NCBI RefSeq assembly: GCF_001544555.2
Contig: NZ_FCOK02000017.1
Location: forward strand, 1 to 64,000
Reading direction: 5' to 3'
Length of the DNA: 64,000 nucleotides
Source: Caballeronia udeis
GTDB taxonomy: Bacteria > Pseudomonadota > Gammaproteobacteria > Burkholderiales > Burkholderiaceae
The notes beneath the pieces were generated by a model, which saw only the letters and a list, made by a program, of their open reading frames with translations, was not told where the DNA came from and ran no database searches. Positions 51,046 to 59,857 of this stretch are shown piece after piece. Within the stretch, counting starts at the first letter, position 1, and every line of letters begins with the position of its first letter. The position numbers and the translations under genes are program-made.

Positions 51046-53283
51046 TCAAGCCTGAGCAGTCGCCAGCGCGGCGTTCAGCGTCTTGCTCGGGCGCATTACC
51101 GACTCCAGCTTCTCGAAGTCCGGCTTGTAATACCCGCCAATGTCCGCCGGTTCGCCCTGAACTGCCGACAGTTCACCCACAATGGTCTGTTCGTCGGCCG
51201 TCAGGCGCTTCGCCAGCGGCGCGAACTGAGCAGCCAGTTCCGCGTCGTCGGTTTGTGCCGCCAGTTCCTGCGCCCAGTACATCGCGAGATAGAACTGGCT
51301 GCCGCGGTTGTCCAGTTGCCCGGTCTTGGGCGACGGGTTCTTGTTGTTCTCAAGGAGTTGACCCGTGGCGGCGTCCAGCGTCTTCGCCAGGACCTTGGCC
51401 CGCGTATTGCCGGTCTTGATGCCGAGGTCTTCCAGCGACACCGCCAGCGCCAGGAATTCACCCAGTGAATCCCAACGCAGATGGTTTTCTTCCACCAGTT
51501 GCTTGACGTGCTTGGGAGCCGAACCGCCCGCGCCAGTCTCGTACATGCCGCCGCCCGCCATCAACGGGACGATGGAAAGCATCTTGGCGCTGGTGCCGAG
51601 TTCCATGATCGGGAACAGGTCGGTCAGGTAGTCGCGCAGGATGTTACCCGTGACCGAGATGGTGTCCAGTCCGCGGATGACACGCTCAAGCGTATAACGC
51701 ATGGCACGTACCTGCGACATGATCTGGATGTCCAGGCCGCTGGTGTCGTGATCCTTCAGGTAGGTCTCGACCTTCTTGATGACTTCGGCTTCATGCGGAC
51801 GGTACGGGTCCAGCCAGAAAATGGCCGGCATGCCGGAGTTGCGGGCACGCGTGACGGCCAGCTTGACCCAGTCGCGGATCGGCGCGTCCTTGACCTGGCA
51901 CATACGCCAGATGTCGCCTTCTTCCACGTTCTGCGTGAGCAGCACTTCACCCGTGGCGATGTCGACAATGCGCGCTTCGCCCGCTTCCGGCACTTCAAAC
52001 GTCTTGTCGTGCGAGCCGTATTCCTCGGCTTGCTGAGCCATCAGCCCAACGTTAGGCACCGTGCCCATGGTGACCGGGTCGAAGTTGCCGTTGGTCTTGC
52101 AGAAGTTGATGATCTCCTGATAGATCCGCGCAAACGTGCTCTCTGGAATCACGGCCTTGGTGTCCTTCGGACGGCCGTCGGCGCCCCACATCTTGCCGCC
52201 AATGCGAATCATGGCGGGCATGGATGCATCCACGATGATGTCGTTGGGCGCGTGCAGGTTCGAGATGCCCTTGGCTGAATCGACCATCGCCAGTTCAGGA
52301 CGATGCTCGTGGCACGCATGCATGTCGCGAATAATTTCTTCGTGCTTGGAAGTCGGCAGGCTTTCCAGCTTGTCGTACAGGTTGACGAGGCCGTTGTTGA
52401 CGTTCACGCCCAGCTCGTCAAACAGCTTGCCGTGTTTCTCGAAGGCTTCCTTGTAGAAGATCTTCACGGCATGACCGAAGACGATAGGGTGCGAGACCTT
52501 CATCATCGTGGCCTTCACGTGCAGCGAGAACATCACGCCGGTCTTGCGCGCGTCTTCCATCTGTTCTTCATAGAAGTCGCACAGCGCCTTCTTGCTCATA
52601 AACATGCTGTCGATAATCTCGCCGTCCAGCAGCGACACCTTCGGCTTGAGCACGATGGTCTTGCCGCTCTGGGTGACCAGTTCCATCTTCACGTCGCGAG
52701 CCTTGTCCACGGTCATGGACTTTTCGCCATGATAGAAGTCGCCATGCTTCATATGGGCCACGTGGGTGCGCGAAGCCATGCTCCACTCGCCCATGCTGTG
52801 CGGGTTCTTGCGAGCGTAGTTCTTGACGGCGGCAGGCGCGCGGCGGTCCGAGTTACCTTCGCGCAGCACCGGATTCACGGCGCTGCCCAGGCACTTCGAA
52901 TAACGCTGGCGGATAGCCTTTTCGGCGTCGGTCTTCGGTTCCTCGGGGAAATCCGGGATCTTGTAGCCCTTGCCCTGCAGTTCCTTGATCGCGCCGATCA
53001 ACTGGTGCTGGGATGCGCTGATGTTGGGCAGCTTGATGATGTTGGTTTCGGGCAGCAGGGTCAGGCGGCCCAGCTCGGCCAGGTTGTCCGGTACGCGTTG
53101 CTCTTCCGTCAGGAATTCCGGGAACTCGCCCAGGATACGGCCGGCGACCGAGATGTCGCTGGTGGTGACGCGGATTCCGGCAGGCGCGGTGAACGTGCGG
53201 ATGATGGGCAGGAAGGCGCTGGTCGCCAGCAGCGGGGCCTCGTCGGTGAGGGTGTAGATAATTGTGGGTTGCTCGGTACTCAT
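51046..53283 (-). CDS. icd: Monomeric NADP-dependent isocitrate dehydrogenase
   Basis: A 745-residue single-chain isocitrate dehydrogenase (IDH type II, about 740 residues in the family). '[24 protein letters not shown]' opens the protein and '[20 protein letters not shown]'-like substrate-loop residues ('[21 protein letters not shown]'), '[16 protein letters not shown]' and '[13 protein letters not shown]'-type ends ('[20 protein letters not shown]') are diagnostic. It converts isocitrate to 2-oxoglutarate with NADP. ATG 53283 is the family start; the 30 codons upstream are not conserved. It is monocistronic. Confidence 0.95.
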   Translation of the reverse strand: MSTEQPTIIYTLTDEAPLLATSAFLPIIRTFTAPAGIRVTTSDISVAGRILGEFPEFLTEEQRVPDNLAELGRLTLLPETNIIKLPNISASQHQLIGAIKELQGKGYKIPDFPEEPKTDAEKAIRQRYSKCLGSAVNPVLREGNSDRRAPAAVKNYARKNPHSMGEWSMASRTHVAHMKHGDFYHGEKSMTVDKARDVKMELVTQSGKTIVLKPKVSLLDGEIIDSMFMSKKALCDFYEEQMEDARKTGVMFSLHVKATMMKVSHPIVFGHAVKIFYKEAFEKHGKLFDELGVNVNNGLVNLYDKLESLPTSKHEEIIRDMHACHEHRPELAMVDSAKGISNLHAPNDIIVDASMPAMIRIGGKMWGADGRPKDTKAVIPESTFARIYQEIINFCKTNGNFDPVTMGTVPNVGLMAQQAEEYGSHDKTFEVPEAGEARIVDIATGEVLLTQNVEEGDIWRMCQVKDAPIRDWVKLAVTRARNSGMPAIFWLDPYRPHEAEVIKKVETYLKDHDTSGLDIQIMSQVRAMRYTLERVIRGLDTISVTGNILRDYLTDLFPIMELGTSAKMLSIVPLMAGGGMYETGAGGSAPKHVKQLVEENHLRWDSLGEFLALAVSLEDLGIKTGNTRAKVLAKTLDAATGQLLENNKNPSPKTGQLDNRGSQFYLAMYWAQELAAQTDDAELAAQFAPLAKRLTADEQTIVGELSAVQGEPADIGGYYKPDFEKLESVMRPSKTLNAALATAQA

Positions 53284-53670
53284 CGCATATCTCAAGAAAA
53301 ATGGGTTGGGGGCGCCGCCGGCTGCGTCAACGACCGGGGTTAACCATCGAATTTTGCCTGATTTTGCTTTCAAGAGGGCTGAACCCGCCCTGCGTTTAGC
53401 GTCACAACCCGCAATTTGCGGGTTTTTGGGGTGTGCGAGGCGGGCGGCGCGACCTTCTCGTTCACCCGGCAGAAGCGCTTAAGCACCTAAATTTAAAGGG
53501 TAAATCGCCAGGCGGGTTGCCTGGGCTGCCCACCGGTGGCCGGTGTATCGGCTCAAAGCTGCTGGTGCGACATTAAGGGCGAAAAAACCCGCGCTTGCCT
53601 TGGTGCCGGGTGCGAACGGCGGCCGGAGAGGTGTCCGGGAAGAGGGTTTGCCCGCCCGGCCGGGGTGCTG
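53284..53670. other. Intergenic region with one palindrome
   Basis: This 387-bp gap between the ferredoxin stop and the isocitrate dehydrogenase start holds no recognised gene. At 53406-53424, AACCCGCAA/TTGCGGGTT forms a tight palindrome followed on the plus strand by TTT, terminator-like but with no plus-strand gene before it. Confidence 0.5.
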
Positions 53671-53967
53671 TCACGTCATCCGTGCCAATGTAATCGCCCG
53701 CTCGGGACAGGCGCTCACGCACAAGCCACAGGCCCGGCAGGCATCGGCGTTCGGCGTGTACGCGACCTTCATGCCGTGAACGCGCAGCTTGAATTTCTGC
53801 AGCGGTCCCAGGCGCTCATAGTCCGCGGTGTCGATCCGGCGGATATCGAAGACGTTCTCGGGACACACGACCGCACAATCGGCCTTGCCCTCGCACCGGC
53901 CGAAGTTCACAACGGGCACGATCACGCCCGGCACCTGTTTGCAGGAGGATGCCGACGCATTGCTCAT
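53671..53967 (-). CDS. Ferredoxin with two Fe-S cluster motifs
   Basis: A 98-residue protein. The C-terminal motif CRACGLCVSACPERAI (CxxCxxCxxxCP) binds a [4Fe-4S] cluster; the N-terminal motif RCEGKADCAVVCPENVF is a variant CX5CX3CP arrangement, so the first cluster may be [3Fe-4S] or [4Fe-4S] with an altered ligand. The two motifs are about 40 residues apart. It is the third gene of an operon with an ECF sigma factor and a membrane protein; its start overlaps the membrane-protein stop by 4 bp. Confidence 0.87.
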   Translation of the reverse strand: MSNASASSCKQVPGVIVPVVNFGRCEGKADCAVVCPENVFDIRRIDTADYERLGPLQKFKLRVHGMKVAYTPNADACRACGLCVSACPERAITLARMT

Positions 53968-54284
53968 ACAACATCCTCCTGAGGTTTAGCTCGGCCGCGG
54001 CCGCAGCGCATGCCCTTTTGAAACTTCTCGCGTTCCTCCGGCGTCATCTGTTCCCACCGGCGCCAATGCTGGCGGGATCGCCAGCCGCCATGGCCCCGGA
54101 ATCCACCGAACAAGATCCGGCTCAGGATCAACAGTCCCAGCGCATGGGCGAAATCGATCGCACGCGCGCCCACGAACAGCGCCGGAATAACCCAGTTCCA
54201 CAAGGTCATCACCATCCATCCGAGCACTGCAACGCCCACGATGACCAGCAGCGCCTTGCTCAGGAATCTCAGTCTGAAACTCAT
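53964..54284 (-). CDS. Small membrane protein of the ECF sigma operon
   Basis: A 106-residue protein with an N-terminal helix (ALLVIVGVAVLGWMVMTLWNWVIPALFV), a probable second helix ('FAHALGLLILSRILFGGF') and a charged tail 'RWRRWEQMTPEEREKFQKGM'-like ('HWRRWEQMTPEEREKFQKGMRCG'). It lies 12 bp after the sigma gene and overlaps the ferredoxin. By position it could be the membrane partner or anti-sigma of the sigma factor, but it shows no known anti-sigma motif, so function is open. Confidence 0.65.
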   Translation of the reverse strand: MSFRLRFLSKALLVIVGVAVLGWMVMTLWNWVIPALFVGARAIDFAHALGLLILSRILFGGFRGHGGWRSRQHWRRWEQMTPEEREKFQKGMRCGRGRAKPQEDVV

Positions 54285-54296
54285 CTGCTTTCTCCT

Positions 54297-54884
54297 TTAA
54301 ATATCCAGTTCGTCATACACGGCTTGCAAGCGGGCACGCAGATGCAGCACCGCGTATCGCTTGCGCGCCAGCAGCGTGTTCAGGCCCACGCCGCTTTCCA
54401 CAGCCAGTTCCTTGAAGCTGCGGCCCTCGATTTCGTGAGCAATGAAAATGTCGCGCTGGTTGTCCGGCAGTTCGTCGAGCGCGTGCTGCAAGGCTGCCAA
54501 CAGCACCGACCGGGCATACGCGGCTTCGGGGCCGGCATCGTGCGAGGGCAGGGCCAGATCCAGCCGGTATTCGTCGTTGGCATCAGCGGTACCGATCTCG
54601 TCCGCTGTCTCGTTCAGGGGCTGCACTTTCTTCTTGCGAAAGCGGTCGATGATGCGGTTGCGCGCCACCCGGAACAGCCATGCGCTGACTTGTTCAATCG
54701 GTTCGGGAAGCCGGTACGCCTGCACGAACTCGTGAAGCACGTCTTGCAGGATGTCTTCGGCGTCGCCTGGATCACGCACGCGACGCCGGATGAAGTTCCC
54801 GAGTTTTGTACGCTCACGCAGGACGGTCGCGGTGATGTCGCTATCTCTGTCGATCATCGGGTTGGTGGGCGGCGGCTGTTCCAT
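54297..54884 (-). CDS. ECF-type RNA polymerase sigma factor
   Basis: A 195-residue extracytoplasmic-function sigma factor. Region 2 is visible ('FIRRRVRDPGDAEDILQDVLHEFVQAYR...AWLFRVARNRIIDRFRKKK') and region 4 ('DELPDNQRDIFIAHEIEGRSFKELAVESGVGLNTLLARKRYAVLHLR'). There is no fused extension. It leads the operon with the small membrane protein and ferredoxin, hinting at a redox or envelope signal. Alternative start ATG nine codons downstream. Confidence 0.92.
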   Translation of the reverse strand: MEQPPPTNPMIDRDSDITATVLRERTKLGNFIRRRVRDPGDAEDILQDVLHEFVQAYRLPEPIEQVSAWLFRVARNRIIDRFRKKKVQPLNETADEIGTADANDEYRLDLALPSHDAGPEAAYARSVLLAALQHALDELPDNQRDIFIAHEIEGRSFKELAVESGVGLNTLLARKRYAVLHLRARLQAVYDELDI

Positions 54885-55097
54885 ACAGGTGAAGACGTTT
54901 CACGATCGGGAATATTGTGCGCGGCAGGAAAAAAATGGCGTCACGGCCCGTCGACGCCCAGGCGGAGCGCCTGCGACGTGAAGTGACAGGAGACCACGAT
55001 TTTGTCTGTGGCGGTGAAACTGCGGTTCAGGCGAGGGGATGGGGGCAGGTCAGAACGGTTTTCTGCTTAGGGAGTACGCGAGTGATGGAAGCCGCGC

Positions 55098-55856
55098 TTA
55101 CGTATCGCTTCCTACCATCAGTTGCACCCGGTCCGTGGCGAAATGCGTCACACCGTATTTGATCGGCGTGTCCTGGAGATCAACGTCGACATTCTCAACC
55201 CACAGCACCGGCTGCTGACGGTTGATGTTCAGTCTTTGCATGACTTCCGGATCGGGCAAGGTGCTGCCGATACGACTCCACTTGCGCAAATAGTCGGTCA
55301 CGCCGAATTCGGCCAGCGCACTCGTGATGCTGCTATTGGATGCGAGCACCTGCGGCAGATTCGCGAAACGCCTCGCCGGATACCAGTTGCGCGCAAAACT
55401 CAGTGGCACACCGTTCGATTCATGCAGGGACTCGATCTGATAGACAGGTGAGCCGGCGCGTAATGCAAGCGCCCTGGCAATCTCTGGCTCAGCGCTCACC
55501 TTGAGCGCGCGGAGCATCGTAGCCGCCGCTGTGTGATGCAGTTGACGCAGGTTTTCCGAGAAGCGCGTGCGTTGCCCGATCGTATAGTCGATCGCTCCTG
55601 GTTGCGCGAACGTGCCTCGCCCCTGCCTGACGCTGACAAGGCCGCGTGCTGCCAGCCCGATCATTGCGCGGCGCACCGTGTGGCGATTGACGTCGAACCT
55701 TTTAGCCAGCTCGGCTTCGCTTGGCATGCGGCCGTCCTTGCCAAACCGGCCCGTTCCAATCTCGGCGGCAAGTATCTGTTCGATCTGACTCCACATGGCA
55801 ACGCCCGCCCCGCGCGCGAGCGCGGTGCCCGGCATGGCGTTATCCATCACTGTCAT
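55098..55856 (-). CDS. phnF: GntR/HutC-family regulator, PhnF-like
   Basis: A 252-residue regulator with an N-terminal winged HTH ('QIEQILAAEIGTGRFGKDGRMPSEAELAKRFDVNRHTVRRAMIGLAARG') and a C-terminal UTRA ligand domain (about residues 105-250, 'LVSVRQGRGTFAQ' linker, 'HESNGVPLSFARNWYPARRF'). UTRA-type GntR proteins next to phosphonate uptake genes are PhnF repressors. It is divergent from phnD; the 477-bp gap has two inverse copies of ACGTCTAGATG, good operator candidates. Confidence 0.88.
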   Translation of the reverse strand: MTVMDNAMPGTALARGAGVAMWSQIEQILAAEIGTGRFGKDGRMPSEAELAKRFDVNRHTVRRAMIGLAARGLVSVRQGRGTFAQPGAIDYTIGQRTRFSENLRQLHHTAAATMLRALKVSAEPEIARALALRAGSPVYQIESLHESNGVPLSFARNWYPARRFANLPQVLASNSSITSALAEFGVTDYLRKWSRIGSTLPDPEVMQRLNINRQQPVLWVENVDVDLQDTPIKYGVTHFATDRVQLMVGSDT

Positions 55857-55970
55857 TGTGTCGTCATTCCGGTCGGTTCAAATGAATCTCTGTCGCGAAT
55901 TGTAGAGGGCGGTCCGTGATGAAAATGTGAGGGTTTGCTTGCGTAACGGTAAGGTTAGGCGCGCGTGGAT

Positions 55971-55981
55971 ACGTCTAGATG
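55971..55981. promoter_or_regulatory. Candidate PhnF operator, copy 1
   Basis: ACGTCTAGATG, 115 bp upstream of phnF. It recurs in exact inverse orientation at 56173-56183. The TCTAGA core resembles HutC/PhnF-type palindromic operators. Confidence 0.5.
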
Positions 55982-56172
55982 TCCGGATGAATTATTGCTT
56001 TCATAGATATAACAAATTGCTGACACTATCAAACTCGCACAGGCCGACTGCTGCATATTCTTTCGGCAGATCATGTGTCCCCGAATTTTCTGAGCGCCGC
56101 CCGCAATGGCGAGCGTTCCGGTCGTATCTGTCCGCCCTAATCGTCTGAAGGTCTGTTAGCAAAAAACTAATT

Positions 56173-56183
56173 CATCTAGACGT
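56173..56183. promoter_or_regulatory. Candidate PhnF operator, copy 2
   Basis: CATCTAGACGT, the exact reverse complement of copy 1, lies 151 bp upstream of phnD. GATGAATTA-like sequence is also shared beside both copies. Two sites about 200 bp apart could allow looping. Confidence 0.5.
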
Positions 56184-56333
56184 CTCGATAAATACATCGA
56201 TGTGTCACACGATGTTTATAGAGTGGCACCGCTCGATAGAAGTCCGGACGCGCACTGATGACCTGCACGGGGCAGGCTCGAATTCTTGAATCGTCGTTAG
56301 CTCGGCACAAGCGAAATCTTAGTTGAGGAACAT

Positions 56334-57233
56334 ATGAAGTTATCCAACGTTCTGGCTGCTGTGTTGTTCGCAGCGGGTCTTGTCTCCGTGACCGCCCACG
56401 CGGCCGGCACCTGTCCGAATGACGGCGTGGTGCGTTTCGGCGTCGAGCCGTACGAATCAGCGCAACGCATGCTGCCGGTCTACGAGGATCTGGCCAAGAT
56501 GATCGGCGACAAGATCGGCTGCAAGGTGCAGCTTTATGTGGCAACCAGCTACAACGCTGAAATCGAGGCGATGCGGAACAACAAGCTTGAATTCGGCGAA
56601 TTTGGCCCGCTCGGTTATGTGCTGGCTCACCAGGTCGCGCACGCGCAGGCCGTCGCCACGTTCGCAGGTGTGCAGGGCAAGCCGGCCACCTATTACGCTT
56701 CCATCGTCACGTGGCCGGGTTCGGGCGTGAAGACGCTGGCGGACGTCAAGGGCCGTTCGTTCGCTTATGCCGATCCGGCCTCCACGTCCGGGCACCTGTT
56801 TCCCGCGTTCGGCCTGAGCAAGAACGGCATTGATCCGGACAAGGGCGTGAAGGGCGTTTATGCAGGCAGCCACACTGCGTCGTTCGAGGCACTGCGCAAC
56901 CATAAGGTCGACGCGGGCGAACTGAACAGTGAAGAAATCGAGAGCGCCAAGTTGCACAACGAATACGATCCTTCGGCTTACGTAACGTTGTGGAAATCGG
57001 AGCCCATCCCCCTCGATCCGTTGGCAATTCGTGGCGACTTGCCCGATGATTTCAAGGCTCGGCTGGCAAGCGTGCTGAGTTCACTTGACCTGCACCAACT
57101 GCCGGAAGTCGATCAGAAATTCCTGGCATCGAACGAAAACCCGGAGTTGAGGACCGTGCCCCAGACGGACGCGGCCTATGACCAGATCCGCGACCTGGTC
57201 TCGACACTCCACATCGACCTGGCGAAGCTGTGA
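56334..57233 (+). CDS. phnD: Phosphonate ABC transporter substrate-binding protein
   Basis: A 299-residue periplasmic binding protein. Signal peptide residues 1-23 (cleavage after VTAHA). The fold core 'VRFGVEPYESAQRMLPVYEDLAKMIGDKIGCKVQLYVATSYNAEIEAM' and 'YASIVTWPGSGVKTLADVKGRSFAYADPASTSGHLFPAFGL' is PhnD-type. It delivers phosphonate or phosphite to PhnCE. The stop overlaps the phnC GTG by 4 bp. Confidence 0.92.
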   Translation: MKLSNVLAAVLFAAGLVSVTAHAAGTCPNDGVVRFGVEPYESAQRMLPVYEDLAKMIGDKIGCKVQLYVATSYNAEIEAMRNNKLEFGEFGPLGYVLAHQVAHAQAVATFAGVQGKPATYYASIVTWPGSGVKTLADVKGRSFAYADPASTSGHLFPAFGLSKNGIDPDKGVKGVYAGSHTASFEALRNHKVDAGELNSEEIESAKLHNEYDPSAYVTLWKSEPIPLDPLAIRGDLPDDFKARLASVLSSLDLHQLPEVDQKFLASNENPELRTVPQTDAAYDQIRDLVSTLHIDLAKL

Positions 57234-58090
57234 ACACTCCCTTTAGTACATCGCGGGATATGTCCCTCGGTCCGGCGGCTGCGTTCGGGTCCGCCGGGTC
57301 GGACACGCCGGGGGCGGTCAAGCCCGCCGTGCGGGCCTCCGGTGTCAGGTTGGCGGTTCGCGACCTGACGATGTGTTACGCGAACGGTCATACCGCGCTG
57401 CGCAACCTGAATCTGTCAGTCAATGCCGGGGAGATGGTGGTGGTGCTCGGCAGTAACGGCAGCGGCAAGTCGACCTTCATGAAGTGCGTGGTCGGACTGA
57501 ACCGGCCGACCGGGGGCTCAGTGAAAGTCGGCGGTCGAGACCTGGCCGCGCTCTCCGGCGAAGCACTGCGGGAAGCACGTTTGCCGCTCGCGCTTATTTC
57601 GCAGAATGCCAACCTCGTCAAGCGGCGCAGCGTACTGGCGAACGTCTGCTGCGGCGCGCTGGGCCGGCACCGGACGCTGATGAGCGCGTTCGGGCGCTTG
57701 CCACGCGACGAAATTGAACCGGCAATGAGCTATCTGGACGAAGTTGGCTTGCTGCACCTGGCGCGCCAGCGGGCCAGCACGCTCTCGGGCGGACAGGCAC
57801 AGCGCGTGGCGGTTGCCCGTGCGCTGGCGCAGCGTCCCGACGTCCTGCTTGCGGACGAGCCGGTGGCCAGCCTGGATCCCGAAGCCGCTGACGAGGTCAT
57901 GCGGTTGCTGCGCCGCCTCGCCACCGAGGACGGTCTCGCGGTGGTATGCGTGCTGCACCAGCCAGAGCTCGCCGCGCGCTATGCGGACCGGTTGGTCGGA
58001 CTACGCAGCGGTCTGCTGGAATTCGACCGGCCTGCGTCCGACGTTTCCAGTCAGCAGATCGCGGGTCTTTATCTCGCCGAGGCATCATGA
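57230..58090 (+). CDS. phnC: Phosphonate ABC transporter ATPase
   Basis: A 286-residue ABC ATPase. Walker A is GSNGSGKST, Q-loop 'LISQNANLV', signature LSGGQAQRVAVARAL, Walker B VLLADEPVASLDPE and switch His in VCVLHQ. The GTG start overlaps the phnD stop (GTGA); it gives an N-terminal extension of about 35 residues before the usual start, so a downstream ATG (57260) is possible. The stop overlaps phnE (ATGA). Confidence 0.92.
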   Translation: MNTPFSTSRDMSLGPAAAFGSAGSDTPGAVKPAVRASGVRLAVRDLTMCYANGHTALRNLNLSVNAGEMVVVLGSNGSGKSTFMKCVVGLNRPTGGSVKVGGRDLAALSGEALREARLPLALISQNANLVKRRSVLANVCCGALGRHRTLMSAFGRLPRDEIEPAMSYLDEVGLLHLARQRASTLSGGQAQRVAVARALAQRPDVLLADEPVASLDPEAADEVMRLLRRLATEDGLAVVCVLHQPELAARYADRLVGLRSGLLEFDRPASDVSSQQIAGLYLAEAS

Positions 58091-58887
58091 GCAAGGTTAT
58101 GGAAATGCGCACCCCAGCGGGTGCGCCGGGCGCACGCACGGTTTGGTACGTGCTTGGCGCCGTTGTCGCACTCGCGTTGTTTGTACAGGCATGGATCGTT
58201 GTTCAGGCAAGGCCGCAGGACCTGGTTACCGGCGCGCATGGCATGGCCGACATCATGTCGCGCGCCATGCCGCCTGCGTTCGATCAGTTCGTCCCGAATC
58301 TGTGGCCGGTGCTCGAGACAATTGACCTCGCGATCTTCGGTACCGTGTTCGGTGTGTTACTCGCGTTCCCGCTCTCGATTCTGGCCGCCTCGAACCTCAC
58401 GCCGGCGCTGCCGCTTTACTACGCCGCGCGAGCAGTGATTGGCGTCACCCGGGCGGTGCCGGACCTGGTGTGGGCGCTGCTGTTCGTCACCGCGGTGGGA
58501 CTCGGGCCGTTCCCGGGCGCACTCGCGCTGGCGGTCCATTCGGTCGGCATGCTTGGGCGGCTGTTTGCAGAAGTGATCGAAGACATGGACATGGGTCCTG
58601 TCGAAGCGCTGACGCTGACCGGTGCCGGCCGCGTGCAGGTGTTGGCCCACGCGGTGGTGCCGGGTGTGTTGCCGTCACTGCTGGGCATTGGCCTTTTCCG
58701 CTTCGATGAAAACCTGCGCTCGTCCCTCGTGCTCGGTTTCGTTGGTGCGGGCGGGATTGGTTTCCAGTTGTTGACCGCGATGAACCTGTTCCAGTACCAG
58801 ACCGTGTCGTTCCTGTTGATCGCTACCTTCATACTGGTTACATGCGCCGAACGCATTTCCGCTTATCTGCGCAAGCTTTTCCTGTGA
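58087..58887 (+). CDS. phnE: Phosphonate ABC transporter permease
   Basis: A 266-residue inner-membrane permease with about six helices. The coupling EAA-type loop is 'DMDMGPVEALTLTGAGRVQVLAHAVVPGVLPSLLG', the hallmark of PhnE. 'GVTRAVPDLVWALLFVTAVGLGPFPG' is also typical. ATG 58087 overlaps the phnC stop. Only one permease gene is present, as expected for PhnE homodimers. Confidence 0.92.
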   Translation: MSKVMEMRTPAGAPGARTVWYVLGAVVALALFVQAWIVVQARPQDLVTGAHGMADIMSRAMPPAFDQFVPNLWPVLETIDLAIFGTVFGVLLAFPLSILAASNLTPALPLYYAARAVIGVTRAVPDLVWALLFVTAVGLGPFPGALALAVHSVGMLGRLFAEVIEDMDMGPVEALTLTGAGRVQVLAHAVVPGVLPSLLGIGLFRFDENLRSSLVLGFVGAGGIGFQLLTAMNLFQYQTVSFLLIATFILVTCAERISAYLRKLFL

Positions 58888-58970
58888 GCGTGGGCTGATC
58901 ATCGGCGTTGCCGTCCTCCCGGGGGCGGCCTGCGCCAGCACTTCATTACCGAACTCCGAGATTTCTTCTT

Positions 58971-59627
58971 ATGTTGATCAATCATGGGGTCGGCGTCGAT
59001 CCCTGGACGCTTGGCCAAACCCTGTCAATAGAACCCGAGATTCATCCGACAGCCCTGGTTCGCGCCAGCGACTTCGGCCGCTACACGTATCTCGGCCCGC
59101 GCAGCCATGTTGCCGCATCGGTGATCGGTGACTACGGCTACGCGATGGGCGACAACCAGATCGCCCATGCAAACATCGGCAAGTTCGCCAACATCGCTAC
59201 TGGCGTGCGTATCAATCCGCCTAACCACCCTTCGTGGCGCGCGACTCACCACCACTTTACCTATCGCTCACGCTCGTACGGTCTCTCGCTCGACGACGAC
59301 ACCGAGATTTTCCAATGGCGCGCGCAGGACAGGGTGGAGATGGGCCACGATGTGTGGCTTGGCCACGACGCGATTGTCATGCCTGGCGTGAAGATCGGCA
59401 CCGGTGCGGCTGTCGGTTCGGGAGCGGTCGTGACCAAGGACGTGCCGCCCTTTGCGATTGTTGTGGGCGTGCCCGCACGCGTGCTGCGTTTTCGCGTCGA
59501 GCCCCACATAGCGGAACGCCTGCAGCAGATCGCGTGGTGGGATTGGGATGCCGCGCAGATCGACGCGGCGTTAGCCGACTTCCGCTCGCTCAGCGCGGCG
59601 GAGTTCGCGGAGAAGTACGGCGGCTAG
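58971..59627 (+). CDS. Hexapeptide-repeat acyltransferase of phosphonate operons
   Basis: A 218-residue left-handed beta-helix transferase: repeats such as 'IHPTALVRASDFGRYTYLGPRSHVAASVIGDYGYAMGDNQIAHANIGKFANIATGVRI' and the catalytic-His and cap region 'VEMGHDVWLGHDAIVMPGVKIGTGAAVGSGAVVTKDVPPFAIVVGVPARVLRFR'. It belongs to the xenobiotic/chloramphenicol acetyltransferase-like group that is characteristic of C-P lyase operons, acceptor unknown. ATG 58971 gives the family-consistent start. It is 83 bp after phnE and likely cotranscribed. Confidence 0.85.
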   Translation: MLINHGVGVDPWTLGQTLSIEPEIHPTALVRASDFGRYTYLGPRSHVAASVIGDYGYAMGDNQIAHANIGKFANIATGVRINPPNHPSWRATHHHFTYRSRSYGLSLDDDTEIFQWRAQDRVEMGHDVWLGHDAIVMPGVKIGTGAAVGSGAVVTKDVPPFAIVVGVPARVLRFRVEPHIAERLQQIAWWDWDAAQIDAALADFRSLSAAEFAEKYGG

Positions 59628-59728
59628 CGCTTCCAGGGTTCATCAGGCAGGCGATCAACGCTTGATACGATCTTGCAGCACGTGGAATTTAGCGCGTCGT
59701 GTCCAATTGGAATCCGACGCGCAGCCTG

Positions 59729-59857
59729 CTAAGAGCGATCCATCGCGGGCACTTCGGCGCCCTTGATGTTGTGCCGTGCAAGCGACCCGGCGACAAAGCC
59801 CGAAGCCTTCATGCATTCGACAAAGCTCGTCAGATACGCGAAACCGCTAGGCGACAT
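59729..59857 (-). pseudogene. C-terminal scar of a polar amino-acid ABC binding protein
   Basis: A minus-strand frame reads SGFAYLTSFVECMKASGFVAGSLARHNIKGAEVP and then ends. This is the conserved C-terminus of family 3 solute-binding proteins (…FVExMKxSGFVxxxLxRHxIxGAxV). The rest of the protein is missing; upstream the frame runs into the end of the SDR gene in a different frame. It is the 3' relic of a lost transporter gene joined to the SDR end. Confidence 0.6.

Noticed and set aside
52303..53343. Long plus-strand frames opposite isocitrate dehydrogenase
   Set aside because: The minus strand encodes a conserved full-length enzyme; the antisense frame is His/Gln/Val-rich with no domain.
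53406..53427. Palindrome followed by Ts, terminator-like on the plus strand
   Set aside because: No plus-strand gene precedes it, and on the minus strand there is no T run; noted only within the intergenic entry.
54885..55097. Possible small gene between the sigma factor and phnF
   Set aside because: No frame has a ribosome site or recognisable protein-like composition.
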